Source: Rozella allomycis CSF55 (lineage: Eukaryota > Rozellomycota). From it: a DNA stretch of 64,000 nt. Positions 10,593-22,365 of the stretch are shown piece by piece. Location of the stretch: assembly GCA_000442015.1 (NCBI GenBank), contig KE560937.1:1-64000 (forward strand), read 5' to 3'. Positions within the stretch are counted from its first letter, which is position 1. The number at the start of each line of letters is the position of its first letter. Position numbers and translations under genes: made by a program. Under the pieces are notes generated by a model, which worked only from the letters and a program-made list of their open reading frames with translations, made no database searches and was not told the origin of the DNA.

Positions 10593-11287
10593 ATGATTCC
10601 TGGTTTACGCTATTTTAAAAATTTTATAACTGAAGACGAGGAAAAGTATATTTTAGACTACATTGATGGTAACCCTTGGACTGGCCGAGGTATGGGGTAA
10701 CGCAAAATTATTTTTATGTTTTCAGGGCAAACCCGCAAATGAAAAGATTGACACAACATTATGGATACACATTTTCATATCAAAATAGGTAATATTAGTA
10801 TTTCAAGAATCAATAGATGCGTTGATAATAATTCCAAGGCACTGGAGATACCAAAATTTTGTGATACTATGTTTCCACGAATGAAAGAATATGGATTGCC
10901 CCTATCTTCAGAGCCTTTTAATATGGTTATTGTCAATGAATATCTTCCAGGCCAGGGTATTATTGCAAAAATGCTATACTGTAGGAATAATGCCTCACGT
11001 AGATGCGCCGATATTCGGTAAATGTATAGCTTCATTAAGTCTTCTTTCACCATGCGTCATGAAATTTGAACGCGTTGATAAGCTTGATGATTTTAGAATT
11101 ATGCTTGGTATCTTTCTATTAATTGGTCATGACAGAACCAAGATCACTTATTGTAATGCAAGGAGATGCTAGATATATTTACAAACATTCTATATCGAAG
11201 AATTTACAAGAAAACTTTAATGGTGAAACGATTGAAAGGAAACGCCGGATCTCTCTGACTTTTAGGTCATTAAAATCCAGTGAATGA
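10593..11287 (+). CDS. AlkB-family 2-oxoglutarate/Fe(II) dioxygenase (ALKBH8-like domain)
   Basis: The spliced product is 193 residues, a single double-stranded beta-helix domain. The motifs are QHYGYTFSY near residue 45, then NEYLPGQGIMPHVDAP, which contains the iron ligands His and Asp. The distal His is in IYKHSIS, and RRISLTFR supplies the arginines that hold 2-oxoglutarate. The order and spacing match ALKBH8/ALKBH6-type proteins rather than bacterial AlkB; the RNA-recognition and methyltransferase domains of animal ALKBH8 are absent. Introns are 10697-10725, 10789-10816, 10957-10984 and 11108-11135. A second ATG in another frame at 10589 is ignored. The likely substrate is tRNA or another nucleic acid, but this is inferred only. 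Confidence 0.85.
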
Positions 11288-11335
11288 AATTACGAGGTGA
11301 TATTTGACAAAAATAAATAATTTATTGTTTTTAGG

Positions 11336-12166
11336 TCACTTGGTCTTTGCAATTGTTTCTGCATCGTCATGTCTCTTGGTACATTTACCTTGATCTCGCA
11401 CCGCAATCAACGAATTTCTTCTCTCAGCAAGTTTTAGTGGCCTATTCTGCCCGCCGTGTGAAGCATTGTATATTCCACAAGCATTACATAAAACTTCATT
11501 TTCAGCTGACCTACGCCACATTGGAGTACTCGATGTTTTACAATTTACACATATTCTACTTGTTATTTTCGACCTCCTTCTTGTTTTTAAATCAACAGGA
11601 CCAGCTGTTTGATCGCAAGATATTCGCAACCCCAAGGAAGTACCGAAATTGTCTTGTGAAATATGAGGCTTCTTTTGAACTCTAGATTCATTCCAATTAA
11701 AAAACGAAGCATCTGGCATAGAAAATCTACGCGAACTTGAATATGATAATAATTGATGTTGATTGTAAGGTGCCTGGATCGGACTGAATCTTTGGGTAGG
11801 TGGTACATAATGAAGCTGGGGAAATGAATAGTTTTGCATCTGAAAGTTGTAATTGTTATGCATATGTGACGGTTGGGGAGTAAGGAAGTTGACGTCCAAA
11901 TGGTTTTGTGATTCTGCAGGACTGCATTTAGGAGTACTCAAATTAGCTGTCAGAAGCTCTTCATTATCTTCAAAATATTGTTCTGTTGTTGAAAATAAAG
12001 ACATGTCTTTGGAATATGACACTGGAAATAATTCCTCTCGCAGGTCCATTTCCTCCGTTATAAGTTCTTGAGGAGTCCAAGGCATGGACAGAAAAGGATC
12101 CGAACTATTTCCAGTAAGCGAAGGTCGTCTTCTTCGGTCCGAAGGATTGTCCCAGTTGTTACTCAT
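11336..12166 (-). CDS. GATA-type zinc-finger transcription factor
   Basis: A 276-residue intronless protein. One GATA finger lies near the C terminus (about residues 206-230) with the spacing CX2CX17CX2C (CVNC ... CNAC), followed by the basic GIYNASHGGQNRP region that contacts DNA. The N-terminal 190 residues are low-complexity, rich in Ser, Asn, Gln and aromatic residues, with SP/TP sites suggesting phosphorylation. The 17-residue loop is the type found in animal GATA factors and many fungal regulators. It is convergent with the AlkB-like gene (48 bases between stops). Targets are unknown. Confidence 0.9.
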   Translation of the reverse strand: MSNNWDNPSDRRRRPSLTGNSSDPFLSMPWTPQELITEEMDLREELFPVSYSKDMSLFSTTEQYFEDNEELLTANLSTPKCSPAESQNHLDVNFLTPQPSHMHNNYNFQMQNYSFPQLHYVPPTQRFSPIQAPYNQHQLLSYSSSRRFSMPDASFFNWNESRVQKKPHISQDNFGTSLGLRISCDQTAGPVDLKTRRRSKITSRICVNCKTSSTPMWRRSAENEVLCNACGIYNASHGGQNRPLKLAERRNSLIAVRDQGKCTKRHDDAETIAKTK

Positions 12167-12313
12167 TCGATCGAGTGGCGTATGTGGCTTTGAACACGTA
12201 CATTTTTGCTTAATGACTAATCATAAACATCCAAAAATAGCAATAAATAGATGACAAATAGGCTATTTGATTAATTGTATATAATTTCGGGGGCTAATTT
12301 TAATGTCATTTTA

Positions 12314-13335
12314 TTAAGACTCGTTTTCTTCTTCAATGACATTTGAGGAATCCTGCCCGTCCTAATAGCCTTATGCAAGATAATTTACCGTAGAATCGTT
12401 TGGCACTGTATTTCCTTCAGTAGGATCTCCTGGTCTTGTGGTTTTGTACTAATTCAAGTTATCGCAAATGATTACAGCTTCTAATTCTTCTTTATCTTCA
12501 TCTAACACGTTATCTTTATCAATTCTATCTAGAAAAGGAAGTCTGAAAAGTGTTTCTAGTCTGTATATCTCTTCGGTGGACATTGGGTTACCCAAGGCCA
12601 CTAAATGTTTAAGCCTTGGTAACATAGATAGCTTATCTAAAACTGAAAACTTCGAGATCTTATTTTGCCTCAAATTTAAGTATTCTAATGAAACACATGC
12701 TTCCATACCACCTAGGTTCGACAATTGATTTTCCCGCAAATGTAGGTGAGTCAATGAAGGTAATAAATTTAAATCTTTGATCTCCTGTATCTGGTTTTGA
12801 GCTAAATATAGATGAGTCAATTTTTCGGCATTAATCAATGGGGTAGATTTTAGGGAGTTTCCCCGCAAATCGACTTCCACTAAAGATTTCATTTCATCGA
12901 TTTTCACGTTAAAGATAGCATTTTTGTTTAAATTTAACATTACCAATCGTTCCATATTGCTCAGAGAGACTGATGATATGTTATTACAAGAAAAATCTAA
13001 CAATTGAAGGTATTCCAAATTTGAAATAAAGCTTGGTATTTCTTTGATTTGATTTGAGCTGCAATTTAATGTCACGAGATGCCTCATGTTTTCCAGTGCA
13101 TCAATAGATGAAATAAGGTTATTGTTCAAATCCTATATAAATAGTCTTCGCTTATTACAACATGTCTCAGGAATTTGAAGTTTTTTAGAAACGAAATATC
13201 ATTTAATGCAGCTTTGTTTAAGCAAAGCTTTGTGAAAGCGTATCCATTGCCATCAATGGTTTTTTGAACCAATGATAAACCGCTTCTAATACTATCTGAT
13301 GATAAAGGTTGCGGAGATTTTTCTATTTCTTGCAT
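12314..13335 (-). CDS. LRRC23: LRRC23-like radial-spoke leucine-rich repeat protein
   Basis: The spliced product has 313 residues. The N-terminal region (GLSLVQKTIDGNGYAFTKL) and the SDS22-type repeats (LVEVDLRGNSL, LTHLYLAQNQI, LTHLHLRENQL, LEYLNLRQNKI) match the ciliary protein LRRC23. So does the LRR cap (YRLETLFRLPFLDRIDKD). LRRC23 is a component of radial spoke 3 in motile axonemes, so its presence implies a beating flagellum. Introns are 13133-13158, 12449-12475 and 12362-12388 (26-27 nt). The last two exons are short (60 and 48 nt) and encode an acidic tail (NVIEEENES). Without the small introns the gene would look truncated. Confidence 0.88.
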
Positions 13336-13629
13336 AAGATAAACACCCTAATTGTGTAAACTTGTAAACAATTCTGAAAAATAGTCTTTTAAAGCAGCCG
13401 GTATCGTTAAATTTTTGGGATCACAATTAATTAAGACGCACATATAATGGAATTAAGAAATAAAGATTCTATATTCGTATTCATTTATTATCTATTCAAT
13501 ACCAAACGAACTGAATTAAGCGAGGCGCGGAGCCAAATGTATTTTGATTGTTTTGTCAATGACGGGTTAAAGTAAAAGAATGCATTATGCAACTATTTCT
13601 TTTTTTTTTAATTAGTAAAAAAATTTTAT
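13336..13629. other. Intergenic, no gene seen
   Basis: AT-rich sequence upstream of the LRRC23-like gene. There is no convincing open frame on either strand. A poly-T run lies near 13600. Confidence 0.5.
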
Positions 13630-13990
13630 TTAAGTAAACATAGATAAATCTTCTATCTTCTTGAAAGATTGCTTGAATATGATCCAGTAATCTATGGCCG
13701 ATAGATTATCTGGATATCTATCGCGAAGGAAGTCTATCGAGTAAAGAGCAAAGGAATGGACAATCAAAACTAAATCCTTCAAATGAGCAAAGAGTGTTGA
13801 AAATTTGGATAAAAGAAGAAGATTTCTCCAGCATCGTCAGTCGATAATCCAGGGATATATATTTTAAGTAATTCATGAATTAGTTGCCAAAGTTGCCTTA
13901 TTCCAACTTGACATTCGAAAAATCTATGAAAAGGCGTGTCATTGAATTGATGACACGTTCTAATTCAAAATGAGATAATATAAACCATTT
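13630..13990 (-). pseudogene. Possible frameshifted protein-coding remnant
   Basis: On the minus strand two frames in succession look protein-like. The upstream one contains the stretch QLWQLIHELLKIYIPGLS; the downstream one contains HLKDLVLIVHSFALYS and ends at a stop at 13630-13632. They are offset by one base, and no GT-to-AG or GT-to-TG intron of the local size joins them. It may be a decayed gene, a gene with a sequencing indel, or chance. I do not recognise the family. Confidence 0.3.
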
Positions 13991-14051
13991 CAAAATTTAA
14001 AATTTATTGGGAAAAATATTAATTGAGCTTCTTGGAATCTGAAATTTCGAT

Positions 14052-16389
14052 ATGTTTTGGAAGTTTGGATATAACAATTATGGAGCAAGTGGGTTGGAAC
14101 AACTTTTGGATAAGAACGACTTGACCCTAGAGGAATTATTGAATGAAGATGAATTGCTTCAAGAAGCAAAAAGCCAAAACAAGAAACTTATTGACTAGTA
14201 CAATTTCCTTCATTATTTATTAGTTTATCCAAGCCTGAAGTGTTGAAAGAGTTACTTTCCCTAACTATTGCAGAAAATCTTGATGAAAATAAGCAATACA
14301 AGTATTTATATATTTGGAGTTTTTAGTCGATATCCGTATATTGCATCTGAATTGATATGTTGTGATATATGGCCAATGTATGAAAATTTGGTGACAGAAA
14401 AATACCTTTTAAAAGAGTACTGGAAGTATCTTGATAGGAAACGTCCTCTAAATCCATTGACCGCCTCCTATTTTTGTAAAGTGAATGGAATCTTGCTGCA
14501 AAAAATGACTAAAGACGTAATATTAATATCATTTTTCATATTTGATGTTTGAATTTATCAAGGAACAAGATGGTTTAGTTGGGAAAATAGTGACCCATAT
14601 GAATACATCTGCTATTGCTGAATTTTTGTTGAAGCTTGTAGATATGGAAGATAGTCTTTATGACTTTCGCATTGTTTCGGTAAAAGTTCATCAAAGTTCA
14701 CATTAGTGGTTGCAACAGCAAGGATTGATTAAGCACCTATTTAATATGTTAGACCCAAAACTAGATTCCGAGGTTTTTTTAAATTTTTTTATATATTTAG
14801 TCTCATTCAATGGCTTCACAGACCATAGTTGACTTGATTGCGATCACGTATATAAACGCTATGAACAAAGTTAATAGAGAGTGTATTTTATTTCAAGATA
14901 TAAAATCGTATTGAAATATTTACTCTATCAATAGAAAAGAATCCATGACAAAGTTGGTAGATTTCATGACTTTAGAACATGATCATTCAACGTCAACATT
15001 GATTTTCGGAATAGACATTTTGATAGAGTTGATGAGAAGGTCAATTTTGTCAAGAACAATGGATGGCATTCCTGCTGAATTGACCTGCGTAGATGAAACA
15101 ATAGAAGTTTTGTCCAAACGAATTTCCAAGTTTAATGAAATCTTCAAAAATCCAAAATCCTTAGTATATAATAACAATTGTTGTTAATTTCAGAGAGGAG
15201 AAATCAATACTACGGTTGGAAAGATGATACCACTAGGGGCTGAGAGACTAAAACTATGCGAGCTCTTTGCCGAGCTTTTTAGACTTCAAAGCAGAGAAAT
15301 AAATTTAGCCATGATAGAGAATAAGGTTTTATTCTCCTGCCTCGACTTGTTTTTTGAATTCCAGTGGAATAACTTTCTTCACTCTACTGTTTGTGATATG
15401 CTAATTAACGTCTTTGGTGGACCTCCAGAAAGTAATAAGGAGCTAATATTGTCGGTTTTCAGAGATGCGAAAATTTCCCAGAGAATAGTGTATGCACAAA
15501 AACTGAATGATGCCACAGTGTATTTATATATTATGATTTTAACATAGGGCTAAACCAAGGGGATTGCGTTTGGGTTACATGGGCCAAGTCACAATCATTG
15601 TGGATGAAATATTGAAGTTATTGGAAGAGCAACCTGAATATAAAGATCTTTTGGCGGGTACGTAAATTAAATTCTATCAATTGTAGAATACATTAAAGAT
15701 GATGATTGGCAGGAATTCATCAACAAGGCTTACCATGAAACAAAACAACGGGATAGTCAACCTCTTGGAGGACAGAAGCCTGATGTTGAGTCAAATATAC
15801 TCTCAGACCTTGGAGCTGAACAAGAACAAGTAAATATTTATATCCTCTTCCTAAAAGCTGGCCCGTTTTCTAACGCAGAAAATTACCAACGATCTGCCAG
15901 ATACATTTTTCTTCACAGATGAAATTGAAGTCATGCCAAAGTAAGTATTATGTTTACTTGTTTTTTAGTGAAATAAATCCAAACGAAATTGATTTTCTTG
16001 GATCAGGAAATGAAGACGAAAACAGTGAAGAAGAAACAGTAGACGAAACAATAGCAAGTCCAGTAGGAATTGACGAATCAGAGGACTTTTCTCCTACATG
16101 GACTGTAGACTTTGAAACGGCTTTCAAGAATACACCACAGCAAGATTTAACAATATCCACAGATCAAACTGTTTTTGCTATTTCTCCATTAGAGAGTAAT
16201 TTAAATTCATTGGTTATAAACTCTCCCATGTCTCCTAGAGATGCTGAGCACCACGTTAAAGACAGACTAATGAAAGACTCTCACCACGTGGAATTAGTAC
16301 GAGCTGTCAGTCCAAGAGTTGAACTCTCGAAGAGTGATGATGATATCATCAAGAATTTACACATCGACGAAGTGGATTTAGATAAATAA
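14052..16389 (+). CDS. SIT4-associated / protein phosphatase 6 regulatory subunit (SAPS domain)
   Basis: The spliced protein (677 residues) opens with MFWKFG and LDKNDLTLEELLNEDELLQE, then NKKLIDYLSKPEVLKEL, the hallmark start of SAPS proteins. Later blocks also fit (YPYIASELI, MNTSAIAEFLLKL, LFFEFQWNNFLHS, GYMGQVT). The C-terminal 200 residues are acidic and Ser-rich. It would bind the Sit4/PP6 catalytic subunit. Twelve exons; the introns are 25-30 nt. Intron 14517-14544 has a GT donor but ends in TTG. Splicing there yields the conserved segment MFEFIKEQ; the nearest in-frame AG would make a 46-nt intron and delete six residues of this segment. Exon lengths sum to a multiple of three. Confidence 0.88.
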
Positions 16390-16412
16390 ATTTTTACCTG
16401 CGCCACTTGAAA

Positions 16413-17289
16413 ATGTCAGACTTGGAATCCGTTTCTTCTGAGGTTTCTAATATATCAAACGTAATTGTTGACTTTGATTTTAATAATCCCGAGGAAAAGG
16501 ATTATCATCCCGTGAAATCTCTTCTCACGCTTCAGTTTGGCTCCGAAGGTTCCCATGTTCCAAACCTGTCCAATATGGCCGATATCATTGTTGAGCAAGG
16601 CGGAAATATCGGTACATGCATAAATGTTGATGATATGTGCATGGCTATAAACACAATAATAGACTTGTCTGCGAGCTCGCAAGTAAAAGAAGACATTTTA
16701 AAATTTGTCACACATTCGAAGCCTTTCAAAGGAAATGATAAAATTTTAAAAGAAGTATTTAAACAAAACCATAAAATTGGGCTATTTATAAATGAAAGAG
16801 TAATGAATGTCCCTTGCGATGTTGCCCCGCCTCTTTTTCGACTACTTCACGAAAATATTGCGCAAGTAATGTTTTTACTTGAATTATAGTAGTGTTTTAA
16901 CAAAAACAAGTTTGATTATTACATATTGATTTCAAAAACCTACAAATATTCTCCATCCGGGATTGATTCTGATCGAGAAAATAATCAAACACACCTGAAA
17001 AAGAAACTGAAAAGGAATTTGGAGAATACGCAAACCCAAAATTCAGAAAATATGGTATTTCGATATATAATTTGTAAATTAGTTTGTAAATGCAGAGGAA
17101 GAGTTTTTGTTGCCATTCTCACACTCAACATTTTACATGAAATACTTCATGAGATCTTCAGATGCCAATAGAGTGTTCCAAGATGAATCTGTAGAACAAG
17201 AAAGATGTATAATGTTATTTAAAAATGACGATGACTTGCTTGACAGGATTCGTAAAGTACTGGTTCAAAAAATTGGCCCTGAATTTTAA
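16413..17289 (+). CDS. BCP1: BCCIP/Bcp1-family protein
   Basis: 273 residues. An N-terminal segment (VIVDFDFNNPEEKDYHPVK), a central block (HKIGLFINERVMNVPCDVAP, then PLFRLLHE) and a C-terminal block (EEFLLPFSHSTFYMKYF) match BCCIP (animals) and Bcp1 (yeast). The family acts in nuclear export and in chaperoning of ribosomal protein uL14, and in animals binds BRCA2 and p21. Introns are 16866-16892 and 17055-17082. The first ends in a tandem TAGTAG, and only the second AG keeps the frame open. The start ATG is 24 bases after the stop of the SAPS gene, a very tight tandem arrangement. Confidence 0.85.
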
Positions 17290-17494
17290 TTTACAGCAAA
17301 GGCCATATTAATAAACATAGTCTTTTAAATATGACTCTTTTTAGTTTTCGCTCTATTGAGAAATCAATTCGTCACCTACTCGTAAATCGTAATCAATGGA
17401 TATTTAAACCTAAAAATATAAGAATTTAGCTTTTTTTTCTTGGGAATCTCCTAAAATTTTCGCCGATTTCTTAGATGAGGTTCTGAATTTTCAG

Positions 17495-18482
17495 ATGGAT
17501 GAGGGAGACGACAAACTTGAGAAAAATTGTTGGATTTGCTTTGAATCTTCAGGAAAAATGATACATCCATGTAAATGTAAAGGTAGCTTAGGATACGTTC
17601 ATCAGCTTTGTTTGTTAACTTGGATAGATTTGCAAGAAGTTATAAATCCTACAGCTGATTTGGTGTGCCCAAATTGCAAAAATCAATACATTATTCTACT
17701 TGAAAAAGAAATTTTAGTCACTATTGGTGATCGTATAGTTTCCTGGTGGTAAGATGTTACATATTTGCCTTCTGAGGTTAAACACTTGTCTTCCCTTGTG
17801 CGTGATTGGTTCTTTGTTTGCATGTGTATATTCTTCTGCGTGGCTTTATGGAAAAGGTACGTCTAAAATGATTTTGGGATCTCGTGAGTATGATTTAATA
17901 ACGAGGAATGTGAAATGGTGGCATGCATATAAAATAATTGGTTTCCCATTGGTTCCTGTTTTTCTGATATCAATGAGATACAAATGGATGCTACATTATA
18001 CATCTGTTACTTTGTACACTATTCTTGCATTTGGCGATCATCCTCATAATGTTAAAAGGGAACTGTTTTATGAAGGACTACTAATTGGGACATTACCTGC
18101 GATTTCACCATTGTACTGTTTCTTAAGAAAGCATTTATTCTCGGGGTTATCGAAACTCTTCTTTAGTAGAAAACGACCGATTAAGGGTGAAGTACTTGGG
18201 AATATGAACGTGGAAGCCGTGAATGATGGGAATGATATCTTCACTGATACAGGGCCAACCTCTGAAACAGAACACTCATTTATCATTGCGACATCTCTCT
18301 TGTTGCCAATTGCGTCCTTTGTAACGGGAAGTTTGGTTTCTTATAAATTGAGGTTGAAACCGATTGCTCGAAATGTGTTAGGAGGTCTTATTTTTGTTTT
18401 GGTGAAGGACTTTGGTTCATGGTTGTATTATGAAAGAAAAAGATTAATTAAGCGAAAGAGAACAATAATCGAATATGAATAA
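17495..18482 (+). CDS. MARCH5-like RING-CH ubiquitin ligase of membranes
   Basis: 319 residues. A RING-CH (C4HC3) domain lies at about residues 12-62: CWIC ... CKCKG ... HQLC ... CPNC. Four predicted membrane segments follow, as in mitochondrial MARCH5, and the final segment (GGLIFVLVKDFGSW) matches the MARCH5 C-terminal membrane region. MARCH5 acts in the mitochondrial outer membrane to control dynamics and protein turnover. One intron, 17749-17776 (28 nt), restores the frame right after the RING domain. AATAAA overlaps the stop codon. Other fungal membrane RING-CH ligases (Doa10/MARCH6) are far larger, so MARCH5 is the better fit. Confidence 0.85.
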
Positions 18483-18567
18483 AATAATGTTTAGGCAAGT
18501 TAATTAACAATATATACTGTATTCACATTTCAAAGACATTAAGATATTGGAGAAATTTCCAACGTTT

Positions 18568-20988
18568 ATGAGAACTAGTATACGAAGGAATTCTTCAGTG
18601 TCGTTCTCCAAATCAACATCAGTTTTATCATTTAAAACTATACCACAATTAGATATCAAAGCCTTTAACACAAATTCCTTTTCAGTTACTTCGTATATTC
18701 ATAATGCAGCATTACAGGAGCAATCTTGTGAAGATGGTTTAAGGGGACTTTACTATAATTTAAAGCAAACCAAAGATATAGTGGATTCCTCAGTTAAACT
18801 TAGTGTTTACAAGAACTACAACGAGTTTGTCATGATTGCAAAAGAGCTTTCACTTTTTGAAACAGATATGATCACATTGAAAAGCATGTTCAAAGAAAGG
18901 AAATCGCATATAGAGAGTCTTTTGGATGAAATAAATGATGTGGACCTTATCAGAAGGGGATCCTTTCTTGATGTCGAGGAATTTTCGCCAAGCTCTTGTC
19001 AGAATGAGATAAATGTTATTCCAAAATTTAAGAAAACCCTTTCTGCCGCTGCTCTCAGCAATCCATTTGATTCATTATCTCCTGAGAGAGTGAATGAACT
19101 TACAGAGTGGTTTGATGAAGTAGATGTGTGTATGTCTGAGTGTGATTACGACGGAGCCATTGAATATTTATTACAAAGTATCATTTTTTGTCTTTATTTT
19201 TAGTTCAATCCGTTGTAAATGATGAACCAGCCGAGGCTCCCAGAATAATTGACTATCAAAAGAAATTACAGCAGAGAAAAGAAAATCTTACGAAACTCAT
19301 TGGCCATGAGCTTTCTTCATTTTGGATATCCAAAAATAATGGCAAAATGCATATTGAACGCTTGATGAAATTAGGGTTAGCAGAAAAGGCGAAGGATATT
19401 TTTCTTTCTTCAAGAACAGCTTTGATTAAACAGAAGCTTGGAAATATAAGAATCACCGGTGAGATTTCAGACTACCTCTATGAGTACGGTATTATTAAGG
19501 CTACGATGATTAAAAATGCGTGCGACTGGTATAGTGCATGTTTTAATGACAAAAAAATGAGTTCGGGTAAGACTTAAAAGTTGATATGTTATTGCATTCG
19601 TTATTTGGACCAAAAGTGAATTGACAGAAATGATTTCTACAGTCAATAGGTTAATTTTCGATAATAAAAATACCAGTTTCCCAACCATTGCCGAATGCAT
19701 TAGAGGTTTAAAATCCCATATTAAGTCTGTAAATGATTGAGGGTTGTTTAAAACAGATTACTTTTGTGGGAATGGATTTTTCATATTTTGCTGACTGTGA
19801 GTTGCATGAGAAATTGAAGGAGGCCATCATTTCATATAAAAACGAATGTGAAAAGCTATTATCAAAGTATTCTGAAAAAGAAAACTTTGACTACGCTTCG
19901 GCTAAAACAAAAGCGAATCAAAGCCAAGAAAAACACGACGAACAATTCCAGTCAAGTAGATGTTTTCAACAATATTTAATAGCTAATGTAAGCGGTTGTA
20001 CAATAAAGTTTTATAAATTGATTTTAAGTTTCATGAATGATGTTAGCGGAATATTAGCTAATGATGTAACATTCAAATTGATTATGATAATAGCTACATG
20101 ATACATTTATGACGAATTGTATAGATCTTCTTACATATCACTGTAAAATCTTGATAGAGAAGATTAGAATCAATTCTAATTACTCGGATCGTCAGGTATT
20201 AATGTAAAAGAGACGAAAAAGGTATTTAATGTCTTTTATGACATAAAATTTGTTCACCAAAAGTTTTTACCAAGTATTGAACAGCAAATGAAACGTCGTT
20301 TAAATAAAGAAGTCGGTGAATATAACTTGTTAGCAAGTCAAATTGATCGTAAGTATATCATGATTTGAACCTAGAAATGTATGAAAGAGCTATGAAAAAA
20401 TATTTGGAAAAAAGGGCCTCTGATATTTACTTTGGTCTGAAATTAAATTCTGTTGATTATTCTCTAGTAAAAACATGCACCTGACTGTAAAGGATAAAAA
20501 TGTAGAAGACAATTGCAAGATTTCTCCTCCCATTATTCAAGTAGACGTTAATGTACGTTATCAAAGGCTCTTGAATTATTAAACAACATATCATCCGAGT
20601 TAGATTTATCTCTTGACCGGGATCATGTTTTAAAAGTGCTACTGGACAGTATCGCTCTCCATTTCTACTCTAAATTTTCTAATAGCAATAGCATTCTTGC
20701 GCAAATTAAGCCGTTTGGCCTTGGAGGAGTACACCAATATTTGTTGGATATACAATTTTTTATGCATGTCACCAAAGATTATCTTTCCAAAACCGCCAAG
20801 GGTATTTTTAATGAATGCTGTGAATCGTCCCTAAAGCAATTTCTAAATAATAAATTAAATTCCGATAAGCGTGCGCTCTTGAAAGTAAATCAAATACTTT
20901 CTTTGTAATATAGGATTCGAAATGGTTCGACTCTCAGATTCAGAAACAATTAAGCCAATCCTTCCAAAATTTTGGTTCTTCTTTATGA
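18568..20988 (+). CDS. EXO84: Exocyst complex subunit Exo84/EXOC8
   Basis: 725 residues after splicing nine introns. The N-terminal coiled region (VYKNYNEFVMIAKELSLFE) and the cullin-repeat-like C-terminal region (IKPFGLGGVHQYLLDIQFF) are typical of Exo84. The exocyst tethers secretory vesicles to the plasma membrane. The start is the first ATG (18568). Introns are 19178-19203, 19567-19594, 19729-19756, 20066-20093, 20196-20221, 20349-20374, 20467-20492, 20541-20566 and 20885-20913. Intron 19567-19594 ends in TTG; it gives MSSAFVIWTKSEL, a block conserved in fungal Exo84, whereas the next in-frame AG would remove eleven residues of it. Exon lengths sum to 2178. Confidence 0.87.
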
Positions 20989-21114
20989 AAAAATAAACTA
21001 TTACTACTGCAAATATTATATTTTCCTTCAGTTCGATGAATGGGCTCCTCCCTNTCAATTCGAAAAGAAATATAATGAAATTCAATTACTAATTTGTAAA
21101 CAATTAATTCTTCC

Positions 21115-22286
21115 ATGAACGTTCAAGTTGATGTACTACTCTTTGCCCTATTTTATTAGACACCAATAAGTGTTCCTGGAATCGGTAAAATTATCGAACA
21201 AAGAAACAACAAATTCATAAAGCGGGGGTTCGATTTTAAAATAATGGTCGTTGGTACGAAGTTATAATTGCTACTTACATAGGTGCATCCGGTCTAGGGA
21301 AAACTACATTCATGAATACCCTCTTTTCTTATCATTTGAAGGATGTGGATCATCAAAAACCGGTCCTGGAGAAGGGAAAAACTGTAGAAATCAAGGAACA
21401 TTCTTTTGGTAACATATATTCTCTTTTAAAATTGTCATGAATGATAAATATGAAACCTTCCGTTTAAATCAGGGAAAAGAGATTAAGATGCGATTGACAA
21501 TCGTTGACACACCTGGGTTTGGGGATCGGGTGAATAATGACCAATGGTACTCAGAATATATCAACTCGAAAATTAGTTGGGAGCCTATTGTTAATTACAT
21601 AAAGAAACAATATGAGGATTATTTAATTACGGAGTCAAGTGTTGATAGACCATTTCACTTTGCAGATAAAAGAGTTCACCTAGTCTTATATTTCATCGCA
21701 CCAACAGGACATTCGTAATCACAAAAAATTCGATACAAAGACTTAAACCTATAGATATTATTGCTATGAAAAACATAAGTGAACATGCGAACGTAGTACC
21801 AATTATCGCCAAGTCTGACCATCTCACAAGCGAAGAGAGGGAATCATTTAAACAAAGGGTATCCAAGTTGCTTATATCACAGTAGATTAAAAAGGAAATG
21901 GCATTCAATGAAATTAAGTTATATCCTTTTGACTTCCCCAATGAGAATTCAGTTGAAGAGCTGGCATTAAATTCTAAGATCAGAGTAAACATTGTTCGAA
22001 TTCTATTTTTTAGTCTTTCATTCCATTTGCCGTAGTGGGATCTGAACGATTTGTTCTTGGCAATGGCAACAATAAAGCAGGGCACGGAAGAAAAACAAGA
22101 TTTGGAATAATAAACATTGAGGATGAAACTCATTGTGAATTTGTACCTCTCAAAAGTTTTATAATGGAGTAAACATATTTCAAGTCTTCAAAAAGGACGC
22201 ATTTACAGGATCTGATTGACACAACATCAAAACTCCATTATGAAAATTACCGAAGACACGTTTTGTCTTCAGAAGATGTTAAATAA
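21115..22286 (+). CDS. Septin GTPase
   Basis: 326 residues. The P-loop is GASGLGKTT (G1), DTPGFGD is G3 and AKSD is G4. The septin unique element follows (FGIINIEDETHCEF, then HLQDLIDTT). The C-terminal coiled coil of many septins is missing; the protein ends soon after the septin element. It would polymerise into filaments at membranes or at a cytokinetic or flagellar base ring. Introns are 21133-21159, 21254-21282, 21409-21434, 21715-21740, 21859-21885, 21985-22013 and 22169-22195. Intron 21409-21434 ends in TTG and gives EHSFVMNDKYETF; the first downstream AG breaks the frame. A single N at 21054 lies upstream, so a further 5' exon cannot be excluded. Confidence 0.9.
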
Positions 22287-22365
22287 ACTTTTTTGTGCGG
22301 TTCTGAGTGGTACCCTCCATCACTTAAGTGGTATTTTCCATCAGCCACATTTATAATTTCACGCC

